Shown here one piece after another: positions 20,832 through 30,797 of a DNA stretch of 64,000 bases. Position 1 is the stretch's first letter, and each line of letters begins with the position of its first letter. The translations under genes were made by a program, and so were the position numbers. The notes beneath the pieces were generated by a model. It had not been told where the DNA came from, did not search any database, and saw nothing but the letters and a program-made list of their open reading frames with translations. Origin of the DNA: Emergomyces orientalis (Eukaryota; Ascomycota; Eurotiomycetes; Onygenales; Ajellomycetaceae); the NCBI GenBank assembly GCA_002110485.1, contig MOWL01000047.1:558001-622000 (forward strand), given 5' to 3'.

Positions 20832-21141
20832 CCGCAGCCATCAGCCAATCATGTTTTCCCGGCCCCGGGCCGTCAAAAGATTGACCAATCACGATCGCGC
20901 TGTTGCCAATTTGCCGCATCTTGCCACTGTCGCTGTGTTGATCACATTCTGCTTACTTGTTTCCCTGTTTTCTCTTGTTCTTGCTTGTCTTTCTTTTCTC
21001 TGCTGTTCACTTTTTCTTTCTCTTTTCTATATTCTTTTATTGATTGTCTTTCATTTTCTTGATTCTTGATTGATTCTTTCCTGCAATTCCTTGTTTTCAT
21101 TCATTCGGATCGCATTCTTACTTGCCGGGTCGGCAAGCTAT
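20832..21141 (+). other. Gypsy-1 3' untranslated region
   Basis: No gene is present. At 20842-20893 it holds a diverged copy of the ORF2 palindrome region (CCGGCCCCGGGCCG flanked by CCAATCA boxes). The rest is T-rich up to the polypurine tract. Confidence 0.65.
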
Positions 21142-21153
21142 AGGGGGGGGAGA
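21142..21153 (+). other. Gypsy-1 polypurine tract
   Basis: AGGGGGGGGAGA lies two bases before the 3' LTR and is the expected plus-strand primer. Confidence 0.85.
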
Positions 21154-21155
21154 TG

Positions 21156-21503
21156 TGTGGTGGGGAATCTCGGCGTGGTATTACTTTTCGCCGAGACCGC
21201 CTCATATATTTGTTTGGCATGGCTGCCTCATATTCCCATTATCCTTTGACACACGTGTGGATTCGGCGAAGATTGATTGTACGCAGAGCAGTGAGATTGC
21301 TCCTTTTTGATTGTGTGATTTGATATGTGATTGATTGCTTGTTCTTCTTCTATATTTGAATCTCCTACGTGTTCTTTTGTATTGCTATTTGGATAGCTCG
21401 TTGAATAGAATATTGTATACACGGCGAACTTACCAACCTCCTTACAATTCCGCTGCTCCTGCCCACGTGCCGCCAAAAGCGCACAACCCCTTATTCCACT
21501 TCA
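21156..21503 (+). repeat. Gypsy-1 3' LTR
   Basis: 348 bp, apparently identical to the 5' LTR, followed by the ATAT target duplication and the continuation of LINE Y. Confidence 0.95.
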
Positions 21504-22043
21504 ATATAAGCTGAGAGAAATGAATATGAAACTACTATTTTCAACTGAAATAGGCAGTCAATATTTAATTGATTTTCTCAATGAAACTCAAATAGCTACT
21601 AGAAATCAATTCTATTTCAAAGATGAAAATATAAATGAATGAGAATCTGAAATATTCTTTATAAAAACTGCTAGATATTATATAATATCTCACTATTTCT
21701 TTTGTGTTAGAGTCTGTCTTTTATTTCCTTTGTATTCATGTCATGAGTTATTTTGTCTATCATTAATTTATTTTCTTTGTAATCACTTGAAAATTATATG
21801 AAAAAAAGAGAATATAAATAATCTTCAAAGATATTTATAAATAAATAAATAAAAAAAAAGAAAAATCAATTTGCTGACTATTCTGGGCTGGAATTCAAGT
21901 ATTGCAAGTGCTATTTGTTTGAAGAAAAAATGTATAGTAATTAGTGTTAAAGTTAGAAAAATCCTGAGACTCTTTGAGTCTCAGGTAGATATCATAGTCT
22001 CTGACTGCATATATATCTATAATTGAAGAATAATAATAATAAT
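21504..22043 (+). pseudogene. LINE Y 3' end, right of Gypsy-1
   Basis: After removal of Gypsy-1 this continues the C-terminal LINE Y frame (KYKLREMNMKLLFS...) to a TGA near 21640, then a 3' UTR and a (TAA)n tail. It is nearly identical to 22293-22838. Confidence 0.85.
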
Positions 22044-22838
22044 ATGAAAGCTTTTATCACTATCTTAGATTTGAAACTAAACCTAAATGGAAATCATGCT
22101 CTATTAAGTGCAAGAAGAAGCTTTTCTCCTCAATCATTCAATTGAAACTAGGTCATGGCTATTTCAAATCTTATTTGAAAAGAATATCTGATATTGAAAG
22201 TGAAAATTGTGAATATTGTGACTCTCTTGAAGACCCAGAACATATCTTAATGAATTGCTCATTAAATCAAGAACTTAGAGCTGAACTGAGATATAAATAT
22301 AAGCTGAGAGAAATGAATATGAAACTACTATTTTCAACTGAAATAGGCAGTCAATATTTAATTGATTTTCTCAATGAAACTCAAATAGCTACTAGAAATC
22401 AATTCTATTTCAAAGATGAAAATATAAATGAATGAGAATCTGAAATATTCTTTATAAAAACTGCTAGATATTATATAATATCTCACTATTTCTTTTGTGT
22501 TAGAGTCTGTCTTTTATTTCCTTTGTATTCATGTCATGAGTTATTTTGTCTATCATTAATTTATTTTCTTTGTAATCACTTGAAAATTATATGAAAAAAA
22601 GAGAATATAAATAATCTTCAAAGATATTTATAAATAAATAAATAAAAAAAAGAAAAATCAATTTGCTGACTATTCTGGGCTGGAATTCAAGTATTGCAAG
22701 TGCTATTTGTTTGAAGAAAAAATGTATAGTAATTAGTATTAAAGTTAGAAAAATCCTGAGACTCTTTGAGTCTCAGGTAGATATCATAGTCTCTGACTGC
22801 ATATATATCTATAATTGAAGAATAATAATAATAATAAT
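22044..22838 (+). mobile_element. Second, 5'-truncated LINE Y copy
   Basis: It starts directly after the tail of the first copy. The first 13-14 bases match LINE Y at about 10156-10169, then the match jumps to about 10534 and runs to the 3' tail, implying an internal deletion of roughly 360 bp or a template switch. It holds the unoccupied Gypsy-1 target site. The two copies share the same decay and differ at only a few bases. Confidence 0.8.
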
Positions 22839-25800
22839 TGGACCGCGCGATCGAGGAGAAGATCGTGAAGAAGCATATAAAGACAAATTATGAAGCTGCA
22901 CATCATGAACACAGCATGATTTGGATATTGAATAATTAGAAAAAGGAAAAGATGAATGTGTAGACAGATAAAATTATTAATGTAAAATGATGAAGAAAAA
23001 CCTGTGAGATTCTCAGATATTTTGAGATGATGTTCTCTGATTGACTGAATCTTTTGACAGCCTGGGGCTGTCAAAAGTCTGATTGACTGACACATTCACA
23101 CTGCTTTCAAAACACAGCAGAATATTTGCTCTGCTATTCACATCACAATCACTGAATCTGATATCATTTCTTTGCCCATCATATTCAACATTGCAAAGAT
23201 CAATTGAACTCAGCATATCTAGTTTAAAGTCTGCATTTTATCACAAAGATTATCTAACTTTCAATCTTCATGATTATCAGAAGAATAATCAAGAAAAGAC
23301 ATCTGATTCTTCTCATTCTTCAGATCAAAAACATGAACAAGAATGCTGTTTTTGTTATCTGTAGTTCTTGTCAAATACATCATGTTTTCATATGATCAGC
23401 TGAGAATGCAATCATGAGAACTGCATTTCATGATAAAGAATATCTGAGATATTATAACAGATTTAAGATAAATAGAAATATTCTGGCAGATTTCAATGAC
23501 ACCACTCTGCTGACCTTCAGCTTCAAGAATAGGTTTGACAGCATCCCTTTGAATGATGAGACTGAGATCTAATACAGTTCTTTTAACAAGACAGTTAATT
23601 TCTGCATCTTCATTAAATATTGTCTCAGTTTCTCTCTTTTCAATTCTGACAGTGAACTTGATGTGTTCAATCAAAACAAGATTTCAACAAGAATTATACT
23701 CAGCAACAGAAGTGTCAGATTGAATCAGAGCAACAGTGGCTGCATCATTCTGAATCATATGCTGTTGAACTTCAATGGAAAGATTTTGAAAGAACATGTA
23801 CTGAAGTTGAGTGAAGCATGCCATGAAATCTTTAATCTGAATTCTGCTGATTTCTTGATACATGATCTTCTTGAATATTCATTGTGTTGTGATCATCATG
23901 TTGTCTTTATTCTTCATTTCTGCAGAAAGCTTTGACTCTTTGAGTTTCTGAGATCTGCAGAGAACAGTTTTCTTCTGAATCTGCAGAGCATCTGTCATTT
24001 CTGAATCTGAGACAATTTCACTGTCTTCAAGTTTTGAACTTCTGTTTTGAAGCTGTTTATTTTGAAGAGATTGAGAATTATCATTCTCATCATTTTTCTA
24101 TAAAGTAGAGATTATATTTTGAGTAAAAGAAACTGATTTCTTATCTGAATATCTGCTATTGTGTCAAGAATATGTTATTGACAGTCTCTTCTTCTTCTCA
24201 ATTTGTCTGAAAAGTGTTGCTTGATTTTTATTTATAAAAGAGATTTTATTCTTCTCAGTAGAAGTGAAAGCAGTTATTACACTAACAATTTTCTTCATCT
24301 CACTATTGATCATATCACCTTTCTCAGAGTCACTATCAAATTCAATATCACATATGCTTACGGCATTCACCGATGGCATTGAGGATCCGTCAGGAAATAC
24401 CTGAATACTATCATCATTCCGAAGTTTATCCGCGGTTGGGACAGTCAGCAGTGCAGTCATTTGCTTCAAAAGTCATTCAATCATAACAATATGAAGCTTG
24501 AGTCAGTTGACAGTAATCTTCAGGCCTTTTCTCATCATATTACTCTCATAGTATTCTTCAATCATATTCCGATGAATCTTGCCCTGATCAATGAGCCGGT
24601 CAATTGCTAAGTAATTTGGAAGCATATGATTTGAATCTCCGCAACCCCAGCATGACATCAGTGGTTGATCGTATTGAACAAAGCTTCCAGATCAAGATTG
24701 AGACAGGCCTCCAGATCCATGTTAAGTTTCATAGTAAAACACATTTGACAAATTCAATGCAGAATCACATTCTCAAGTAAGAAGAATCTTTGAAGCAGTC
24801 ACATTTTGCTGCATGTTTCTCTGATTTTGAATGTCAGTGATTGTCAGAAATAATATATTCATTCAGTTGACAAGATTCTCAAGAATGTTATCACTCAGAT
24901 TCTGTGTTTTCACATCTGGAGCAGGTATCGCCGAAGCAGTCGGCACAGGCACATTCAATGTGGGCGGATTAAACACAGGCTGAGCAGACAGCTGCATCAA
25001 TGAAATAGAGTTGAGGAAAACATCAGATGTCAGAACTTGTGCAATCTCTTTCTTTATCTTCTGCATTTGAGACACAGTATTGCAGATCTTCAGCAGTTCT
25101 CATCCAGATTGACTAATCTTATCAAATTCAGCAGTGCAGAAAGCTTTTTCATGAATATCATCTGAAAGCTCTTGAAGAAACCAGATACAAGCAAGAGATT
25201 ATTACAATTCATTCTTGCAAATGAGAGACATCACAACTGTGCAGAATTGACAGCAGTAGACAAGAATCTCCTGGCTGGTAGAATGAGTCTTGTTGCACAA
25301 TGCATGAAGATAAAATTGATTATATATCTATTGATGAGCATCTTCACGCCAGAAATCAGCAAGTAACTGCTTTTTAATCATTTTCCATGTCTTATGATTC
25401 AAGACAAGCTGATCGATATGACCCTGCAGTTCCATGGTACAATAGTTTCATAATACCGCCAGAGCATCAATTTCTGCAACAAAATGCAAGGTGCACATTG
25501 CCTCATATCAATCAATAAAAGCAGTAATGTTTCTTCCATCAAAGAATGGGGCTCCAGGTGCTTCAGAAATCAGCATCAGCATGACAAGATGTTGATATAG
25601 CAGTTCACTATTGAGAGTCAGCTGACCAGATGAGATAGTAGTGAGTGTAGTCATTTTTTTTTTGCTAGCTTCTGTTTTCTCTTTGCTAACTTCTATTTTC
25701 AGGGGTGCTGCAGAGACCTTTTCTGACTGAGTTTGACAATGAGCAATAGAATTTGATCAAGAATGCTTGAAAGACATATATTGAGAAAGAAAGAAATGCA

Positions 25801-26210
25801 TAAAAGACTTCTATTCATATAAGAGAAAGAGTTCAATAATACTATCAATATCAATATTCTTTTTATATTTAAATCTCAAATTCTCAAGAAAGAGAAGAAA
25901 CTTCAATATTCACTTTAGATTTTTTCACTGAAGATTTTTTTTTATCACTTTTCTCAACATTTCTCTCTTCTTTCATTTGTTGAATAGAGATATGAGTATT
26001 CAAATTGAGCTTATCAGTGAAGCATTTGCTCGCATCCTTCATTATTCACTGTCAATATCAGTCATATCAGCCAATCAGAGGCTTTCACAAATGAACACTA
26101 TTGAAAAGAATGCTCAATAAAAGCAAAAAAGACAAAATGTTGAGAGAAATCATATCAGTTATAGCTATTATCTGCTCATTCATTTTGAATTGCCTTCCCA
26201 GGGACGCCAA

Positions 26211-26845
26211 TGAAGTGGAATAAGAGGTTGTGCGCTTTTGGCAGCACGTGGGCAGGAGCAGCGGGATTGTAAGAAGATTGATAAGTTTGCTGTGTATATA
26301 ATATTCTATTCAACAAGCTATTCAAATAGCAATACAAAAGAACATGTAGGAGATTCAAATATAGAAGAAGAACAAGTAATCAATCACATATTAAATCATA
26401 TAATCAAAAAGAAGCAATCTCACTGCTCTGCATACAATCAATCTTCGCCGAATTCACACGTGTGTTGAGGAAAGATGGGAATATGAGACAATCATGTCAA
26501 ACAAATATATGAGATGATCTATCGTGGGCAACGCCCACGCTCCCTAGTACGTTCGCTATATTATATATTCGCCTATATAATCTTATCGCTATAGCTTCGT
26601 ACGTACCTACCTAGCTATAGCATTACCCTTACCTTCCGCAGAGCATACGTGCCTACCTACTATATCATTTATCATTCCTTCCGCATGCGGAAGATGCCTG
26701 TATTTAGTTATTTATATTCTTCCACTGATTAGCAGTGAAAGATGAAGAATCAGACATTCTTTTACTACTATTTTAACATATACGTTCTATCGCACGTAGC
26801 ATGATCTCAGTGAAAAGTAATACCACACTGAGATTTCTCATCACA
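26211..26845 (-). repeat. Gypsy-2 5' LTR, interrupted by an insert
   Basis: The span is 635 bp. Subtracting the 281-bp insert and one 6-bp duplication leaves exactly 348 bp, the LTR length of Gypsy-1. The outer end (GATTTCTCATCACA) is the mutated form of the LTR start. Confidence 0.9.
26521..26801. mobile_element. 281-bp insert inside the Gypsy-2 LTR
   Basis: It is flanked by a 6-bp duplication TGATCT (26515-26520 and 26802-26807); a 7-bp reading is also possible. It has no coding capacity. It starts with a hairpin, CGTGGGC-AAC-GCCCACG (26523-26539), and contains a perfect 16-bp palindrome, CTTCCGCATGCGGAAG (26678-26693). CpG is retained, unlike the surrounding LTR. It could be a solo LTR or a small non-autonomous element; the ends do not decide. 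Confidence 0.75.
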
Positions 26846-27700
26846 ATGCTTTGTCTTTCAGTCTTTCAAAAGTATATTATATTTGAGCTTGTTCATTTTC
26901 AATGGTCTGTCCATCAATCATGATCTTGGCTTTGAGGTTGCTGAGGAACTGTGAGAAATAGAAGAAATTATTGTCATTATAATGAGTGAGATCTGGAAGA
27001 CTTGCTTTTAACTGTTTTAATTTAATAGAGAGAGAAATAGTGATAACTTCAGTTAAATCTGAAGTTCTGATAATCATTTATTGCTTCTCAAGTTCTTGTT
27101 GTTAATTCTGTAGCTTCACTTATTGAGCTGTCAGTTTTTTCTTTATCTGAAAAAGCTTCATGAGTTTCTCTCTAGTGAAATTGATGATTATTTCTTCATT
27201 CTGTAATTCATGATTGCTTGTGACTAACACAAATTCATCTTCATCTGATGAAGTCTTAAAAATGACCATCAGAATTTTTATTCTTATAAATGCAGGGATT
27301 TCTTGCTACTCTGTCACACTGTGATTTACTCAAAAAATGAGTTTATAATGTCAGTATTCTTCTGAACTTTCTTATAGATGCAGGGATTCCTTGCTACCCT
27401 GTCACACTATTATTCTTTCTTAATAATTGATCTGTGATGTCAGTGTCTTTCTGAGCTTTTCCATGTCTTTCTTTAGTAAGGAGTAAAAATGAAGCTTTTC
27501 TAATATAAAAGATAAGCAATTAGGTATGAAAGAACTATATTGTGTCTAATATACAAGAAGAAAAGCTTAAGAAAGAAAAGAGAAAGAAAAGAAAGAAGTG
27601 CAAAGAGTGTGTAGAAAAGTGTGCACAGATTGCAAGTGAGGGCTAGCCACTAGCATGGGAGCCGGCTAGCCCGAGTCCACATAACCATATAGAGGTTTAA
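26846..27700 (-). pseudogene. LTR-retrotransposon Gag fragment and probable leader/LTR, decayed
   Basis: On the minus strand, 27077-26877 encodes a Gag-like segment (SLPDLTHYNDNNFFYFSQFLSNLKAKIMIDG type) of the kind found near the start of gypsy/copia Gag proteins, followed by a stop and a resumed match (YTFERLKDK) up to the Gypsy-2 LTR. Upstream (27290-27410) lie two imperfect copies of a GCAGGGATT...CTTGCTAC...CTGTCACACT unit. A CpG-bearing segment at 27640-27695 may belong to an LTR. Family assignment is uncertain. Confidence 0.5.
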
Positions 27701-27719
27701 CCTCTGACAGACACAAAGA

Positions 27720-28434
27720 ATCTCATCATTCTCTATAATGAAGAATTCATTGATAATGTCATGCAGATAAATATGAAGCTGAACATGATGAAGATCATCA
27801 GTGATGCATTATTTACAAATAATGCCAATCAATGCTCTACACAGAGATATATATTCAAATTGTACAGAGAAACTGTGAATTGAAAGTTCATGAAACAGAC
27901 TGTAATAACAATCTCTATCACTGAAGCTGAACTTATCACTATATCTCATGCTGAAAAGAAGTCAATCTGATGAAAACAGTTCTTCAAGCATATTAATTTT
28001 GACTCAGGCCATAAGATTCACATTCAATATAATAATTATCAAATTATCAGCATTCTTACGCGAGAAGATCTGTTCATTACATCAAAACTCTGCCATGTGA
28101 ATATATATAATAATTGACTCTGTGAATGCATTCAAAAGGAGAATATAATGGTTAATTGAGTCTCTACAACTGCCATGCCCGCTGACGGATTCACCAAGGC
28201 CCTGCCACATCAAAAACATGAAGATTTCATTGAATTGATTGAATTGAAAAATATTACAGATCTCATGACTAATCAATCTAAATAAGTCATTCTCTTATAT
28301 TATATTTCATTTTTATTTACACACAGATTGACATCTATTTTCTTAATCTTTTCAAAGATTTTATATTGTCTAGTTTTTGCTGTTTTTGCAGCTTCATTAC
28401 ACTCTTTTATTCATTTTCTTTGCTGAAGGGGGTA
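27720..28434 (+). pseudogene. Ty1/copia Pol 3' end (RNase H), decayed
   Basis: The frame shows the end of a copia RNase H: SDALFTNNANQCSTQRYIFKLY, then TEAELITISHAEKKSI, then CHVNIYNN*LCECIQ, then the very conserved MPADGFTKALPHQKHE. The TGA stops fall at Trp positions of the family (NN*LCE, VN*VSTT). It ends near 28280. A purine run (GAAGGGGG, about 28425-28432) precedes the LTR. Confidence 0.8.
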
Positions 28435-28633
28435 TGTTGGGATTCACCGAACATCACTAATATGGGTGTTTCATGGCATGATATTACTGGCCCGTAAATC
28501 AGTGAACCACGCCCATTCACTTATTAGCTCGCACATTACGAACGAGCCCTTTTTCTATAAAGACTGATAGCTAGCTAGATAGATTCTATGATGCTAATTA
28601 ATTGAAGAAGTAATTATTATTGGCAATATAACA
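28435..28633 (+). repeat. Copia 3' LTR
   Basis: It starts TGTTGGGATTCACC just after the purine run and probably ends at ATATAACA. The left LTR is not recognised in the window, so the right end is an estimate. Confidence 0.6.
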
Positions 28634-30797
28634 GATACCCTAAATCCGATAGTAGTACTCCGTACACACAGGCGGAATCGTACTCGCATCCATTTGCCAA
28701 GACTATGTATGCACAGACGTTGTGGTTTTGTGGATTTTTAAAATTGGAATTGCGAATACGAAGCGGAGCGAGGGATGGGATTAAAGCACTGCGCAATGTC
28801 ATAACAAAACGCCTGCAATAACAATGGAATAGATTCCATGGATACATAAGATGTCGAAGTTGGCGCGCTCCGCATTCTCGAGATTGATTTCTCAAGGTTT
28901 AATGATATTTGACACTGGACCTCATGGCTTGAGACGTTTTAGAAATGACGCGGTTATTCTGTTGATCCCGTCTACCTCTATCTAATTCTTGTATGCGCCG
29001 TATATGGGATTACTGGAACCCAAGTCCCCCGTCCCTGGAGAATAGCGGCCAAGGTTTGATCCTGGTACCCCAACCTCCCCCCGTGCGCGATACGATGATT
29101 GTGCAATGCGAGGACTTGATTATCGAATCATTGAGCCATGCATCCCCAAGCAGTTCCTTCGCCATTGAAATTTCATACAACCCAGAAACATCTCTTTATT
29201 CCTTCTGCTAGGAAATTCTTCTGGCTCTTCCAGGCTTGTTTGTTGTGGGAGCTCGATATCCTTCTTCTACCGTCCAGCGAGTGTCAATATTCCAAATGGA
29301 TGTCTTATAATATTAACCTCTTGCATTTGCTAAATTACTTTCGGCAAAGAGAGGAAATATACACATTTTTCGGTAAAAAATTCATCGCTTTGCATGCCAC
29401 GCTTGAACATATCTAAGAAAGGCGGGCCTCGCCTCAGCAAACTGAGGATGGAATTACTCTTCCCTTCAGCATCATCGCCATGAAATATGCGCTTGCTCTC
29501 AAACCGATCCCATCCCAGGTCTGAATATGTTTTAACTCATTAGCAACCTGCTGACACCTTCATCAGATTCTCTGAACATTCTCTTATACAGATGAATATT
29601 CTTGGCGTTGTACTGTACTCTAAATATTCTCAGCTGCGCGTCCGAGACTCATTACACTTATATACCATCACAAAAAAAAAAAAAAATTTCAGACTGGTAC
29701 ATTTTACTATTGCCCCGGAATTCAAAGCGAAGGAACGTAGGGGCCTTTCTCCAAATCAATGAATGCGTGGAAAATGCCATTGAGAAAACTTAACGCAGAC
29801 AATATACTAGCGGGACGCGGTTGATCCTCATAATTCACAGAGCCCCCTGTAGATATGGTGTGTGGCCACTTTTGACCGCATCACAGCAATTTGGCGTTAC
29901 GGTGCCCCTGCACCAGGTAGAACTAAATCGACTATTGGCAGAGGGAATGCATGAAGCCTGTTTGGGCTGCGTCACGACAAATGACAAGTCCTGGCAAGTC
30001 CTAGCAAGAAAGGCAATTGCTACCTGCCAAAAACTAGAACAACATCTCGGAAAGTCGAACAAAAAGAGAAAGGGAAGCTGAGAAAGTGCGAGGATTCACG
30101 GCGATGATATGTATTACCTGAGTAATATGACTGGCACCAGCTATTTGCTCTCTGTGGCCAGCTGTTTTGAGGGCAGGATAAGGATTCAAAAAAAAATCTA
30201 AGAAAGGATCTCATGTTATCTCTCTCCCATGCATATTTATCTACGAGGCTCAATGAAGCCATTTTGATCAACATGGTTAGAACATCTGCAATTCTGCATC
30301 TACGAGTACTTTCTCGCGTCTTTTTGTCTTGGTACATTCGACTCTTTGATCCCTCCCCTCCTCCCTTTTCTCCTTCAACAACTTGGACCTTTGCGGGAGG
30401 AATTCAAAGTCAGAAATGTTCATGATCACGTCTTGTATGTCATTAAGCTATTAACAATAATACTACATTAGGAATAGCCCCACAGAGTAATTATATAAGG
30501 CGATAATTGCTACCCAGCCATCTAGAAGCGCAGAAAAAATTAAAAAATAACACGAAGGAATGAGGTAAACAGCATCAGGAAACGAAAGGCGCCAAACGGT
30601 TTTCGGTCATCCAACGGAAACGAGGTATAGAGCGAATAAAGTAGGCACATCCAACAATAATGGTATATACGACAGAATCCAAAAAAGGGATCCCTTTCAG
30701 GTTGCCTTTCCAATAGAGCAAAGAAAAGAAGGGTGTCTGAAAAACAGGACATTTCGTACACGGAGGGTGATATAGGTATTGAGTTTGCTGTTCGTCA
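28634..30797. other. Intergenic, no confident gene
   Basis: CpG content returns to normal here. Frames up to about 105 codons exist, for example an 86-codon plus-strand frame at 29821-30081, but none shows a domain, start context or splice structure that I could support. Confidence 0.5.

Larger units (their letters stand above)
10777..21503 (+). mobile_element. Gypsy-1: intact Ty3/gypsy retrotransposon with a third ORF
   Basis: This 10.7-kb element is complete: two 348-bp LTRs that look identical by eye, a primer-binding site, a Gag-protease frame, a Pol frame entered by -1 frameshifting, a third 876-codon frame, a polypurine tract, and a 4-bp target duplication ATAT (10773-10776 and 21504-21507). 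The uninterrupted target is preserved in the second LINE Y copy at about 22285-22310 and confirms the 4-bp duplication. Identical LTRs and intact CpG content mean insertion was recent, after the mutational decay of its host element. Integrase lacks a chromodomain, so this is a different lineage from the chromovirus at position 1. Confidence 0.95.
22839..26845 (-). mobile_element. Gypsy-2: inverted, hypermutated 5' part of the Gypsy-1 family
   Basis: The minus strand matches Gypsy-1 from the LTR to a point equivalent to 14498 of Gypsy-1, where it abuts the LINE Y tail. The rest of Pol and ORF3 are missing. The Gag frame is broken throughout by G-to-A and C-to-T changes. Parts with original CpG survive, e.g. 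near 24355-24450, 24550-24680, 24915-24985 and 25395-25470. The primer-binding site and the frameshift heptamer are still recognisable. Confidence 0.92.

Noticed and set aside
27280..27420. CRISPR-like array
   Set aside because: Only two imperfect repeats in a eukaryotic retroelement relic.
29821..30081. 86-codon plus-strand frame
   Set aside because: Open but without recognisable domain or flanking exons; not annotated as a gene.
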